Assembly: GCA_963674665.2 (NCBI GenBank)
Contig: CAXXPL010000003.1
Coordinates: forward strand, 124,001 to 188,000
Length of the DNA: 64,000 bases
Origin: G963674665 sp963674665
GTDB taxonomy: Bacteria > Desulfobacterota > Desulfovibrionia > Desulfovibrionales > Desulfovibrionaceae
Reading direction: 5' to 3'
Part shown: piece after piece, positions 36,099 to 44,697 of the stretch
How positions within the stretch are numbered: the first letter of the stretch is position 1
How the letters are laid out: every line of letters begins with the position of its first letter
Program-made: the position numbers and the translations under genes
Notes under the pieces: generated by a model
Databases searched by the model: none
The model's input: only the letters and a program-made list of their open reading frames with translations
What the model was told of the DNA's origin: nothing

Positions 36099-37106
36099 TT
36101 AGTCAATACAGGGGCAGGGGGAATCGAGATCTTGAGGCAGAGGAATCATATCATCCTCTGGACCAGCAAGTTCCCCTGAGATTGCATCAAAAGGGTCTAA
36201 CATACTACCGATAAATCCCAAAATTCCATTGATAATTGGCACAGCACCGTATCGTGCTCCTTTACCTTTTTTACCCTTTGTGTAATCCCACCAATTGATA
36301 TGAGGTTGTGATTCCGGAGAACATGAAGGGGCACCAGGGTGTGCAGGATCAAGACGGTATCCTTTCTGGGGTGTACCGTGCTGAGGGCTGCCCCATTTAC
36401 CAGGTTTGCCTTTTGGTAGTGAACCACCAAGTTCTTTATGTACTTTTTTTAGGGCTTTTTTAATTGCACTGAACGGTATGCCCAAAAGTCCATTCGGATC
36501 TATAACAATGATTGGATTATTTTGGACATACCCATACAAATCACTATCCTCTCCATTAAACCCAATTAAATCTTTCGCCGTCCATCTCCCAACCTCCGCA
36601 TCATAATCACGGTACCCAAACCGTACCAATCCAGTATAAGCGTCATACAGCCCACCGGCAAAGCCGAAGGGTACTTCCAAAGTAGGGGCGGAGTCCTCCA
36701 GCACATTGCCGAAAGAATCGTAGGTCACGGTCTTGACCACGGTTCCGCTGGCATCGGCAACGGCGCGCAAAGAGCCGACCTGGTCGCAGGCCAGGTAATA
36801 GGTCTGGCCGTCGGCTTCCATTGCCACGGGCATGCGGGCATCGGCATACAGGAAGCGGGATTTCAAAGAACCGGAGCCGTCGTATATGGCCAGGAGCTGC
36901 GTGCGCCCCTGCCATAGGTATTTCTCTGTTACCACCCCATCCACATACTTGGCAACGCGTCGGCCAAGGGCGTCGTTTTCATAGGCAATGGTGCTGCCGT
37001 CCGGAAGGCCCACGGCAAGCAGCTCGCCTGTGGAGGCGTAGGTGTAAGTGGTGGTTTCGCCGTCAACTGTCTTGCTGGTCAGGAAGCCGTCAGCGTCGTA
37101 TTCGTA
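36099..37106 (-). CDS. Rhs C-terminal fragment: end of core plus toxin-like tip
   Basis: Open from the palindromic element at 37107 to a stop at 36099; the first ATG is at 37013. It has the last YD repeats, the core motif RYDAE-type block (GYRDYDAEVGRWTAKD) and DSDLYGYVQNNPIIVIDPNGL. A variable domain of about 125 residues follows, containing GKWGSPQHGTPQKGYRLDP, HINWWDYTKGKKGKG and a cysteine pair CPCID at the end. The HINWWDYT pattern recalls polymorphic-toxin tips of the Ntox17 kind, but that is recollection, not a search. Composition turns AT-rich exactly at the tip. Confidence 0.65.
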   Translation of the reverse strand, partial: YEYDADGFLTSKTVDGETTTYTYASTGELLAVGLPDGSTIAYENDALGRRVAKYVDGVVTEKYLWQGRTQLLAIYDGSGSLKSRFLYADARMPVAMEADGQTYYLACDQVGSLRAVADASGTVVKTVTYDSFGNVLEDSAPTLEVPFGFAGGLYDAYTGLVRFGYRDYDAEVGRWTAKDLIGFNGEDSDLYGYVQNNPIIVIDPNGLLGIPFSAIKKALKKVHKELGGSLPKGKPGKWGSPQHGTPQKGYRLDPAHPGAPSCSPESQPHINWWDYTKGKKGKGARYGAVPIINGILGFIGSMLDPFDAISGELAGPEDDMIPLPQDLDSPCPCID

Positions 37107-37228
37107 TTACTCAGAGCAGAAAATGAAATTTTCGTGCTCTGAGTTATGCAAATCGCCACGCCAAAGGCGTGGCAGTGCGGCGAAAGCCGCCTGAGCGCGC
37201 CGTTACGCCGTATGCGCTCTGATTTGTA
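37107..37228. mobile_element. Palindromic TA-insertion element, copy 4
   Basis: Interrupts the rhs frame. The uninterrupted paralogue near 34755 reads TCGTATGTGGTATCTCC, and here TCGTAT is followed by about 122 bp before TGGTATCCCC. Internal hairpins are CAGAGCA...TGCTCTG-like ends, GCCACGCCAAAGGCGTGGC and GCGGCGAAAGCCGC. It is the most diverged copy. Confidence 0.7.
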
Positions 37229-37733
37229 TTGGTATCCCCGGCCTGGAGCAGGCGGTGGTCCGCGCCATAGGAGTAGGAGCGTTCGTCAATGTCCCGCCAG
37301 GCGTTTGTCTCCAGTGAGCGCGCACCATTGGCGCCGTAGATGTACTCTTCCTTGATCTCGCCATTGGCCGTGACTTCTGTGAGGCGGCCAAGGGAGTCGT
37401 AGGCGTACTCGTAGAGCGTGGAGGAGCCGTTAAGGGTCTCGGTCTTGCTGGTTATGCGGCCCGCGTTGTCGCGCTCCACTTCCCAGCTATAGAGCTCGGA
37501 GCCATTGACGGTCACTGAACTGCCGGACTGCTCTCCGAATTGCGTGAACGCGCGGCTCAGGGCCAGGGCGCCGCCGCTGTCCTCATCGCTCACCGCGAGG
37601 GGCAGGCCATTGTTCGCGTCGCGTTCGATGGTGAAGTCTCCGGCGCCGGTGAGCAGGCCGTCGTTGTCATAGGAGTACAGGACAGCGCCCCCGGCATAGG
37701 TGAGGGAGGTGATGTCGAAATCATCATTGCAAT
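37229..37733 (-). pseudogene. Rhs internal fragment (YD repeats)
   Basis: Reads through LTYAGGAVLYSYDNDGLLTG, WEVERDNAGRITSKTETLNG and YEYAYDSLGRLTEVTANGEI, typical YD repeats, between palindromic elements 4 and 5. It is the continuation of the C-terminal fragment once element 4 is removed. Confidence 0.65.
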
Positions 37734-37735
37734 TA

Positions 37736-37854
37736 CTTGGAGCGCAAAAGGACTAACGGCGCGCTCCGCGGCTGCGCCGCTTGGCCTCGCCTTTGGCGTG
37801 GCCGTACTCATAACTTCGAGCGACAAAATGGAAGACCATTTTGGCTCTTAGTTA
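37736..37854. mobile_element. Palindromic TA-insertion element, copy 5
   Basis: Between two rhs fragments. Ends CTTGGAGCGCAAAAGG and GGCTCTTAGTTATA, with internal hairpins GCGGCTGCGCCGC, GCCTTTGGCGTGGC and CAAAATGG...CCATTTTG in the family order. TA lies on both sides. Confidence 0.7.
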
Positions 37855-37968
37855 TAAGCGAACTCCAGGGTGGCGTTCAGTTCGCCGGTCTGGCTGAGGG
37901 ACGTGAGCAGGGAGCCGTCGTAGGTGAAGGCCATGGCCTCGTCACCCCGGGTGATGGACTCCACCTCG

Positions 37969-38145
37969 TGTCGCATTGCAACTTTCAGCATTGCAAATAT
38001 CTATACTTGTTGCGACACGATGGGCGGACGCAGTTCGCCCCGCCGCCATCGGCGGTGTAAGCACGCTGAAAACCGCGTTTTTCAGCGTGCGATCTTCCAC
38101 ACAATTCATGTCTATGAATTGTGCGGACATCATGTCATGTCCCGC
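37969..38145. mobile_element. Second type of hairpin-rich insertion element
   Basis: About 177 bp inserted in rhs and made of consecutive palindromes: GCGGACATCATGTCATGTCCGC-like (38123-38145), CACAATTCATGTCTATGAATTGTG (in two arms), GCACGCTGAAAA...TTTTTCAGCGTGC and CCGCCGCCATCGGCGG. It shares no clear homology with the TA-insertion family. No coding capacity. Ends are approximate. Confidence 0.5.
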
Positions 38146-40007
38146 AGAAGTAGGTGAAGGTGGTCTCGCCTTCCGGGGTCTGGATGGACTGGAGCTTGCC
38201 GTTGCCATAGGTGTTCACGATCTCGTTGCCCGAGGGCATGACCGTGCGCGACCGTGCAGACTGGGGCGGCGGTCGTTGTCATAGTAGTAGTGGTAGATGT
38301 TTTCCGAGAGCCCGGAATCAGCGGGCACATCGTACTGGCTGTTGCGGTTGACCTCGGTGTAGCCGAAGGTGTGCTCCGAGGCGTTGGGCACGGTGAGGCT
38401 GGTGAGGTTGCCGTTGTTGTCGTAGCTGAAGTCTATGGTGGAGCTGTCCGGGCGCACGATGCCGGTGCGGCGGCCATTGGCGTCATAGGTGAAGCTGGTG
38501 ACGCGCTGCAGGGGGTCGGTGACCGTGGCCAGGTTGCCGTTGTCGTCATAGGTGAAGCTCACGGTGCGCTGGTCCGTGTCGCCCCCTCTGGTGGCGGCAG
38601 TGAGCCGACCACGGGAGTCGTAGGCATAGGTTGTGGGGTAGAGCCCGGCTATGCCTTTTTCCTGCGTCAGCAGGGTTTCGGTGTCATAGGTCTCGGTGGA
38701 GACGCGCACCTCCGGGGAAATGGCGGTGATCACGCCGGCGCCGATATTCTCCTCCACGGTGTAGGTTCTGCCATTGAGCGTGCGCGTGTCCACGATCCTG
38801 TCGTAGGCGCCGTCCTCGTCGTCGTCCAGGTATTCCCGCAGCTGCCCCATGACGCGGCTCAGGCCGCTCTCCGTGGAGGTGACGCCGGTGGCCAGGTACG
38901 GGGTCTTGTACTCGGGATCGAGGTCAAAATAGAAGTCCAGGGAGGTGCCGCAGGAGAGCTCCTTGCTCACGTACAGCTCGTCCTCGCTGCGGTAGTACTC
39001 GGAGACGCTGCCGTCAGGGGCGGTGATTGTGGATTTGAGCGCGCCCCCTTCATTGCTGTCCTGATAGGTGGTGAGCTGCCCCTCGGCGGAGAGCACGGTG
39101 GTAGTGACGCCCTGGTCCGTGGTATATTGATCGTACTGCCAATGCCCCCCTGCGGGGTCCTCGGCGTCGATGACATGTCCGTAATCGTTGTAGAGATAGG
39201 TGTAGGCGTTGTCCCTGGGGTCGGTGTAGGTGCTGAGCAGACCGCCCGTGTCATAGACAAAGGTGTGGGTCTCGCCCCCGGGCCAGGCCAGGGCGGTGAG
39301 CTCGCCGTCTTCATCATGGGTCAGGGCGGTGCGCAGGCTGTCCGGGGAGACAATGGCCGTGGCGATTCCTTCGGCGTCGCGCTCGATGGTGACGCGGTCG
39401 CCGAAGCGGTCCACTTGGGCCACGAGGTTGCCGTTGTCATCGTATTCAAAGGTGAGCAGGGTCTTGCCGGTGGCCAGGTCAATGGTGCGCTCGTGGCGGC
39501 CATCCTCGGTCATGACGTAGCCCTGGCCGTTCTCGTCCGGGAACAGGACCTCGCCGGCATTGAGCAGGCGCCTGACGCTCTGGCTCTGGACAACACGCCC
39601 CATCACGGTACGGCAGTAGGTAGTGTTATCCCAAGAGCTGGCAAAGGCCAGAGAACCATCAGGGGCAAGGGCGATATCGGTCAAGCCGCCATCACATTGG
39701 ATAGAGAGGGTCGCGGCGGATCCATCGCTGAAGGCTTCGCAATCACTCCCCGGGGGGCATCCGATTACCGTGCGGAGGAGTCCATCCGACCCCACTTTCC
39801 GTACACGGCAAGTCCCCTTGAACTCGACAATATAGAGGTTTCCCTGGTCGTCGACGTCAATATCCTTTGGATAATTCAAGGACGATTTCGTGGCCAGGCC
39901 GCCATCCAGGGAGTCGCCTATGCTCCAGTCTCCGGCGACAGTGGTGATTATACCGTCAGGGGAGATTTTCCTTACCACATGGTTATGAAAAATACTGATA
40001 TAAACAT
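38146..40007 (-). pseudogene. Rhs middle fragment (NHL and YD repeats)
   Basis: The open frame begins just left of the ISL3 insertion. It has NHL-type repeats (HVVRKISPDGIITTVAGDWS, NLYIVEFKGTCRVRKVGSDG, LTDIALAPDGSLAFASSWD) followed by at least six YD repeats such as FEYDDNGNLVAQVDRFGD, YDSRGRLTAATRGGD and YDANGRRTGIVRPDS. A frame change near 38270 (about DNDRRPS) moves the coding sequence into another frame, which continues SARSRTVMPSGNEIVNTYG until the hairpin element. Confidence 0.72.
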
Positions 40008-41318
40008 GGTTCATCCGGCTCAAGCGTCCTTTTGACAAAATGAAGGGACATGGCGTCCAATCGATTTTTCTACCACAGAGAATCGAAAGGAGTATCCGCC
40101 ATGTCCACGAGTTTCATTTACCACGCTTTCGGCCTGCAAGGCTATGACTATGTCCGCCAGTCCTTCGTTGCCGGAAGCGTGATCCTCTGGATTCGGCCCA
40201 AAGCGAAGTTGATCCGCTGTCCCAGGTGCAAGAGCTTCAAGGTGATCAGGCGAGGCAGCGCAGAGCGCTGGCTGCGCACTGTGCCCATCGGTTTCAAACC
40301 GGTCTGGTTGGCTGTTGATGTCCCTCGAGTGCAGTGCCGGGATTGCGGTTGCACCCGCCGCATCGACATCAACATAGCTGAGCCCAGGCGTTGGTATACA
40401 AGGGCTTTTGAGCGTTTTGTCCTGATACTGACGAAGATGATGACCATGCTTGACGTGGCGAATATGCTGGGGATTGGTTGGGACTGTGTGAAGGACATCT
40501 TCAAGCGACACCTGCGGCGGCGGTTTGCAAGGCCGCGCCTGTCCGGTCTCAAGTACATCGCCATTGACGAGATCAGTGTTCGCAAGGGACACAAGTATGT
40601 GACCCTGGTCATGGACATCAAGAGTGGAGCCGTCGTGTTTGTGGGGGACGGCAAAGGCGCGGATGCGCTCGTTCCCTTCTGGAAACGGCTGAAGCGCAGC
40701 AAGGCCAAAATCCAAGCCGTGGCGACCGACCTGAGCAATGCATATATCTCTGCCGTACTTGAAAATCTGCCGGGTGTACCTCTGGTCTTTGACCACTTCC
40801 ATGTGGTGAAGCTGATGAACGACAAGCTCACGCAAATTCGACGCAAGCTCTACCACGAACTCAAGGACACTCTGGAGCGGGACGTGCTGAAGGGAAGCCG
40901 CTGGATTCTGTTGAAGAATCCAGACAACCTGGACGCGGACAAAGACGAGCCAGACCGGCTCCAGCAAGCTCTGCAAATGAACGAGCCTCTGGCCAAGGCC
41001 TACTACCTCAAGGAAGATTTGCGCCAGATATGGAGCCAGGGGGACAAGGAAGAAGCTGAAAAGTTCCTGGATGGCTGGATCAAACGTGCAGACAGTTCGG
41101 GCGTGCCGCAGCTGAAAACGATGGCCCAGACCATGGCCGGAAGGCGCTTCGGCATCCTCGCCTGGTACGATCACTCCATCTCCTCAGGACCAATGGAAGG
41201 AACAAACAACAAAATCAAGACAATGAAGCGACAGGCATACGGCTACCGAGATCACGAGTTCTTCAAGCTCAGAATCATGGGCATTCATGAAGCGAAGTAC
41301 GCTCTAGCCGGATGAGCC
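40008..41318 (+). mobile_element. ISL3-family insertion sequence
   Basis: 1311 bp with terminal inverted repeats GGTTCATCCGGCTCAAGCGT and GGCTCATCCGGCTAGAGCGT, flanked by an exact 8-bp target duplication ATAAACAT (40000-40007 and 41319-41326). The 8-bp duplication and the transposase type agree with ISL3. It appears intact and splits rhs between the NHL repeats. Confidence 0.93.
40101..41315 (+). CDS. ISL3-family transposase
   Basis: 404 residues. An N-terminal zinc-ribbon (CPRCKSFKVIRRG then CRDCGCTRRIDI) is followed by a helix-turn-helix and the DDE catalytic domain (YIAIDEISVRKGHKYVTLVMD in part, ATDLSNAYISAV, DHFHVVKLMN). It ends GPMEGTNNKIKTMKRQAYGYRD, all diagnostic of ISL3. AAAGGAG lies 8 nt before ATG 40101. 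Complete and probably active; the stop is 3 bp inside the right end. Confidence 0.93.
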   Translation: MSTSFIYHAFGLQGYDYVRQSFVAGSVILWIRPKAKLIRCPRCKSFKVIRRGSAERWLRTVPIGFKPVWLAVDVPRVQCRDCGCTRRIDINIAEPRRWYTRAFERFVLILTKMMTMLDVANMLGIGWDCVKDIFKRHLRRRFARPRLSGLKYIAIDEISVRKGHKYVTLVMDIKSGAVVFVGDGKGADALVPFWKRLKRSKAKIQAVATDLSNAYISAVLENLPGVPLVFDHFHVVKLMNDKLTQIRRKLYHELKDTLERDVLKGSRWILLKNPDNLDADKDEPDRLQQALQMNEPLAKAYYLKEDLRQIWSQGDKEEAEKFLDGWIKRADSSGVPQLKTMAQTMAGRRFGILAWYDHSISSGPMEGTNNKIKTMKRQAYGYRDHEFFKLRIMGIHEAKYALAG

Positions 41319-41326
41319 ATAAACAT

Positions 41327-43238
41327 TTCCATCATGATCAACCGCGAGACCAGAGGGATAAAAAATAAACGCATCCAGGGCCGGGCCACCATCTCCGATT
41401 ACTCCCCAGACTCCTGGTCCAGCGATGGTATTGATGATGCCATCCGGGGTGATCATACGTATTACTCTGTTGCTTTGGTCCGCGAAGTACACGTTTTGGT
41501 TGTCATCAACTGCGATATGGAGATGTTGGCCGATGCTTGCCTCGGTGGCGGGGCCGCCGTCACCGTCATACCCCGAGGTGCCGTTGCCGGCCACATGGCG
41601 CAGGATACCGTCATTGTCGATTTTAAAGAGGTAATATCCCTGGTTATTGAGCCCAAACGTATTGAAATAAATCTCGCCATTGGGCGCAACATGGATGTCT
41701 ATCACATAGGGGATGGTGGCATCCTTTGCCGGTCCGTCCACACCGCTGAGCTCGGAAGTCCCGGGTTCGCCGCAGATGACTTCGGGTGCTTCTCCACTGT
41801 CCGGATCAAAGCTGTAAATCGCGTAATATATACCATACAAGTACTTTCCATCGGCCGTGACATCGAAACTGGAGCCCGGTTCCGATGTTCCCACCTCGTC
41901 CGCATAGAACAGGTCAAAGGTGGCGGTGGTGTTTTCCAGAGTGGTGCCATCGCCCTTGTACAGGCGCACGGGGTTCACCGGGTCGAGACGGTGGTGGGTG
42001 GAGAGGGTCCAGCCCTGGCCAAGCTCGTCCCTGGAGATGGCCGTGGTGGTCATCTCGTGGGTGTAGGTGGTCCACATGGTGTACGGGGAGCGCACATTCA
42101 CGGTGGTGCCCCCTGTTCCGGGGAGGCCAAAGGCCTTGGCCGTGGCAGCGGGGATGGCAAAGGTGGCCTGATAGGTGTAGCCGATCCTGATGGTCATCTT
42201 GGCGTCAGGAGCGGGATCGCCATTGTAGTCAAGACCGTCCCACTCGATGGTGTCCGTGAGGTTGGCCTGTGGCCCATACTCCCTGGTGATGCTTTTTCCA
42301 GCCACGTCGACCTTGAGCTTGATGCCGATGCAGGGTTCGGGAAGGGTGTCACCGCTCAGGGGAATGTCCACCACCTGGATATATCCAGGGGCGCGGTCGC
42401 TGGCATACACGGCCCGCACATCCGTCCCTGGGATGGCCAGGTCCTTGTGGTAGACCTGATCGCGGTGGGAGACATGGGAGCCGGTGTTGTTCTTGCACTT
42501 CTCGCACTCCGGGGGCGCCGGGATAGCGTCGGGGGTAACCGCCCCTGGAGGCAGAGCAACTGGATAGTTGCAATCCCAGGGGGAGAAGTGGGTGAGCTTG
42601 GCCAGCATGCAGGTATCGCCGGGGGTGGCGTCCTCACGCCCCTTGACCTCGTCGGTCAGGACGCCGTCGTTGTCCAGGTCGTCGGCCACGCCGTCGCCGT
42701 CGGCATCCAGGGCGTCCACGAGGCCGTCGTTGTCCGTGTCCAACAGCTGGACGATAAGGCCGTTTTCCGCGGGAACCCAGGCAGCCTCCTTGCGGTCGTA
42801 ATACCCCACAGGGACGGTCAGCCCCACGTCAAAGCCGAGGAAGTTGTCCAACCACATGGAAACCGGCGAGTCGAACTGGACCTCGTCCGCGCCGTCCACG
42901 GTGAACTCGCCGCACCAGGTGAACATGGACATGGCCGGCAGCTCCGCAGGCATGGATTCGGGAGTGGGGAACTCGGTGACGCGCACGGTATACTGCGTCA
43001 TCTCGGTTTCGTTTCCATCCTCATCCACGCTGTAGGCCTTGATATCGCCCGGGAAGACCACGGTCACGGACCTGGAGCCATATTCGTCGGATATCTCGGT
43101 GCTCTTGTGCACGGAAACGCTGGAGGGATCGCCATCCGGTGCGATGGTGGTGGCGGCGGAGTCAAAGGCCACAAGGGTGACGGCATCCACGGCCACGACA
43201 CCGTTCCAGGGCACCTGGATGTTCCGCTGCGCCTGGAT
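41327..43238 (-). pseudogene. Rhs N-terminal fragment (TSP3-like, NHL repeats)
   Basis: About 636 residues remain. There is a beta-rich start (QVPWNGVVAVDAVTLVAFD), a calcium-binding thrombospondin-3-like stretch (DTDNDGLVDALDADGDGVAD), a cysteine pair ECEKCKNN, a region YTMWTTYTHEMTTTAISRD typical of Rhs N-domains, then NHL repeats (FNTFGLNNQGYYLFKIDNDG, GYDGDGGPATEASIGQH). It runs into the ISL3 element at 41318. Upstream of 43238 the frame closes within a few codons, at the junction with the recombinase fragment. Confidence 0.72.
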
Positions 43239-43240
43239 GT

Positions 43241-43456
43241 AGCCATTCTTTACCGTTTATGGATATGCAATTTGTAAAGGAACAGATGGGGCATGCAGAC
43301 ATTACGACTACAATAAATATTTACGGACAGTTGGTCAGAGAGAACATGTCAGACAGGCTTGCAGCCTCAGAGGCGCAACAATTTTCAAAAATGGCTGTAA
43401 CCAAAACGTCACAACAACCATACAAAAAGGGGTTGGAATGGCATCCAACCCCTTGA
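43241..43456 (+). pseudogene. Tyrosine recombinase (integrase), C-terminal remnant
   Basis: Only about 65-70 residues remain: FVKEQMGHADITTTINIYGQL carries the GH of box II and the catalytic tyrosine in INIYG (quoted in parts: FVKEQMGHADI, TTINIYGQL). The arginine and Lys/His boxes upstream are missing; sequence left of ~43240 belongs to rhs. The stop at 43456 is immediately beside the left tRNA-Arg repeat, the classical position of an integrase gene at its attachment site. Confidence 0.75.
43429..43452 (-). terminator. Hairpin beside the left att repeat
   Basis: A 9-bp stem GGGGTTGGA/TCCAACCCC with T5 on the minus strand, corresponding in position to the terminator downstream of the complete tRNA-Arg gene. 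Confidence 0.5.
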
Positions 43457-43506
43457 TTTTATGGTGCGCCCGAGAGGATTCGAACCTCTGGCCTACGGAT
43501 TCGTAG
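43454..43506. repeat. attL: duplicated 3' half of tRNA-Arg
   Basis: Positions 43462-43506 are identical over 45 bp to 49149-49193, the CCA end, T-arm, variable loop and anticodon-stem 3' side of tRNA-Arg(ACG). Similarity continues a few bases into the flank (TTGATTTTAT). The 5' half of the tRNA is absent here, so it is an attachment-site copy, not a gene. Confidence 0.85.
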
Positions 43507-43647
43507 AAAGAGAGTTGGGCGTGTCCCTCTATATCCCGATCTTGCCAGATATGTCCCAATCATGTCTAATTTTTAGAAAAGTTGGATCGATTTTTCGATT
43601 CGTCTTGCCTTCGTTTACCCTATTTATCCCGCCATTGCCTGCAAGTT

Positions 43648-43668
43648 TTACACGTATTGTACACGTAG
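43648..43668. repeat. Tandem TACACGTA pair, left end of island
   Basis: Two TACACGTA octamers on an 11-bp period (spacer TTG). A copy with one mismatch lies at 47210-47230 near the other end, so these may be arm-type recombinase sites. Confidence 0.55.
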
Positions 43669-43731
43669 GGGGTTTTGGCTTGAAGGCATCAAATATTGAA
43701 AGTTAAATACAAGTTTTGGTAAGGTGTTGCC

Positions 43732-44697
43732 ATGTCATCAAATCACTCTGACTCAACCAGAGCTGCTTTAAAACAGCAAATTGCTTCCCGCCTATCTCAA
43801 CTAGATGCCCGTGTATTCGAAAATATAATTTTCGACCTTCTCATCGAAGAGGGACTTGGAAACGTATCATGGAGAACTCCAGGGCCAGATGGCGGGAGAG
43901 ATATTGAGGGTATATTTTATCTTAAAGATTTCTCGGGGGTTCAGAGCTCAGAAAGGTGGTTTGTTGAGTGCAAGCGCCATAAAAAATCTCTAGATTGGCC
44001 AGCGATTTTCAATAAGATAGCATATGCTGTTTCAAATAATGCAGAATATCTTCTTGTCGCGACAACCTCTTCTTTGTCTCCCCCTTGCTTAAATGAAGTA
44101 GAGAAATGGAATAAAAGCTCAAAGTTTCCAAAAATACGTAATTGGATACTATCCGACATTGTTAATCTTGTTATTCGCCATAGTAATGTTTTTACAAAAT
44201 ACTTTTTCGAATTAATTAATCTAAGTCTTGCAGAACCATTTTTGGATTTATCTCTGCAATTAACTCGTTTGATTCAAAATATATGCATTTCATTTGAATT
44301 CAAAAGCCTTTCCAATGAAATTCTTGAGGCGGCTTCGGCAGTAAGTGAACTACTATATACGAAGACAGAAAATTTTAAATCACTTGGGGAGCTGACATTA
44401 CATAAGTGCAATCAAGATGATCTTTTTCATTGGCTTACGATTTCAGAAGACACCTTATTGATTGATTTTGATCACCAAGCGATCCGTGCATTTTTAGCAA
44501 GCTTAAGATATATATCAAAATCGGATGTGATAAAGATAAAAAGATTAGGACATGAATATGTTGTTGAGATCAACAAAATGTTAGATAATTTTGATAAAGC
44601 TGATTTGGAATCCAACCAACTGCTCAATGATATTTGTTTTTGGGGTAACTTTCACTACAACATTGATGGTCATAGCTTAAAGGTGTTTTTGAAGTAA
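43732..44697 (+). CDS. Mrr-like PD-(D/E)xK restriction endonuclease
   Basis: 321 residues, AT-rich. The N-terminal ~130 residues are a restriction-endonuclease-like fold: FENIIFDLLIEEG helix, the catalytic GPDGGRDIEG, and ECKRHKK, giving the D...ExK triad, followed by an AYAVSNNAEYLLVATT segment. This is the Mrr catalytic domain arrangement. The C-terminal ~190 residues are helical and unassigned, without the Mrr N-terminal winged helix. It is the first gene of a three-gene unit: its stop overlaps the kinase start by one base (TAATG). The likely role is cleavage of DNA under control of the two following signalling proteins. Confidence 0.78.
   Translation: MSSNHSDSTRAALKQQIASRLSQLDARVFENIIFDLLIEEGLGNVSWRTPGPDGGRDIEGIFYLKDFSGVQSSERWFVECKRHKKSLDWPAIFNKIAYAVSNNAEYLLVATTSSLSPPCLNEVEKWNKSSKFPKIRNWILSDIVNLVIRHSNVFTKYFFELINLSLAEPFLDLSLQLTRLIQNICISFEFKSLSNEILEAASAVSELLYTKTENFKSLGELTLHKCNQDDLFHWLTISEDTLLIDFDHQAIRAFLASLRYISKSDVIKIKRLGHEYVVEINKMLDNFDKADLESNQLLNDICFWGNFHYNIDGHSLKVFLK

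Larger units (their letters stand above)
36099..43238 (-). pseudogene. Large teneurin-like rhs (YD-repeat) gene, disrupted at several points
   Basis: When the insertions are removed, the pieces listed separately form one gene of about 5.4 kb. It has an N-terminal beta/TSP3-like region, NHL repeats, YD repeats, the Rhs core and a variable C-terminus. Interruptions from 5' to 3' are an ISL3-family IS (40008-41318), a frame change near 38270, a hairpin-rich element (~37969-38145), and two palindromic elements (37736-37854 and 37107-37228). The 5' end is cut at ~43240 by the junction with a truncated recombinase gene, so no secretion signal remains. Rhs proteins carry toxins in contact-dependent competition; this one cannot be made whole. 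Confidence 0.8.

Noticed and set aside
41334..43277. A 647-residue frame opposite the Rhs N-terminal fragment
   Set aside because: It is a shadow of the Rhs coding sequence; the minus strand shows coherent NHL and calcium-binding repeats.
43462..43506. A second tRNA-Arg gene
   Set aside because: Only the 3' half is present; the D-arm and 5' acceptor strand are missing, so it is an attachment-site copy.
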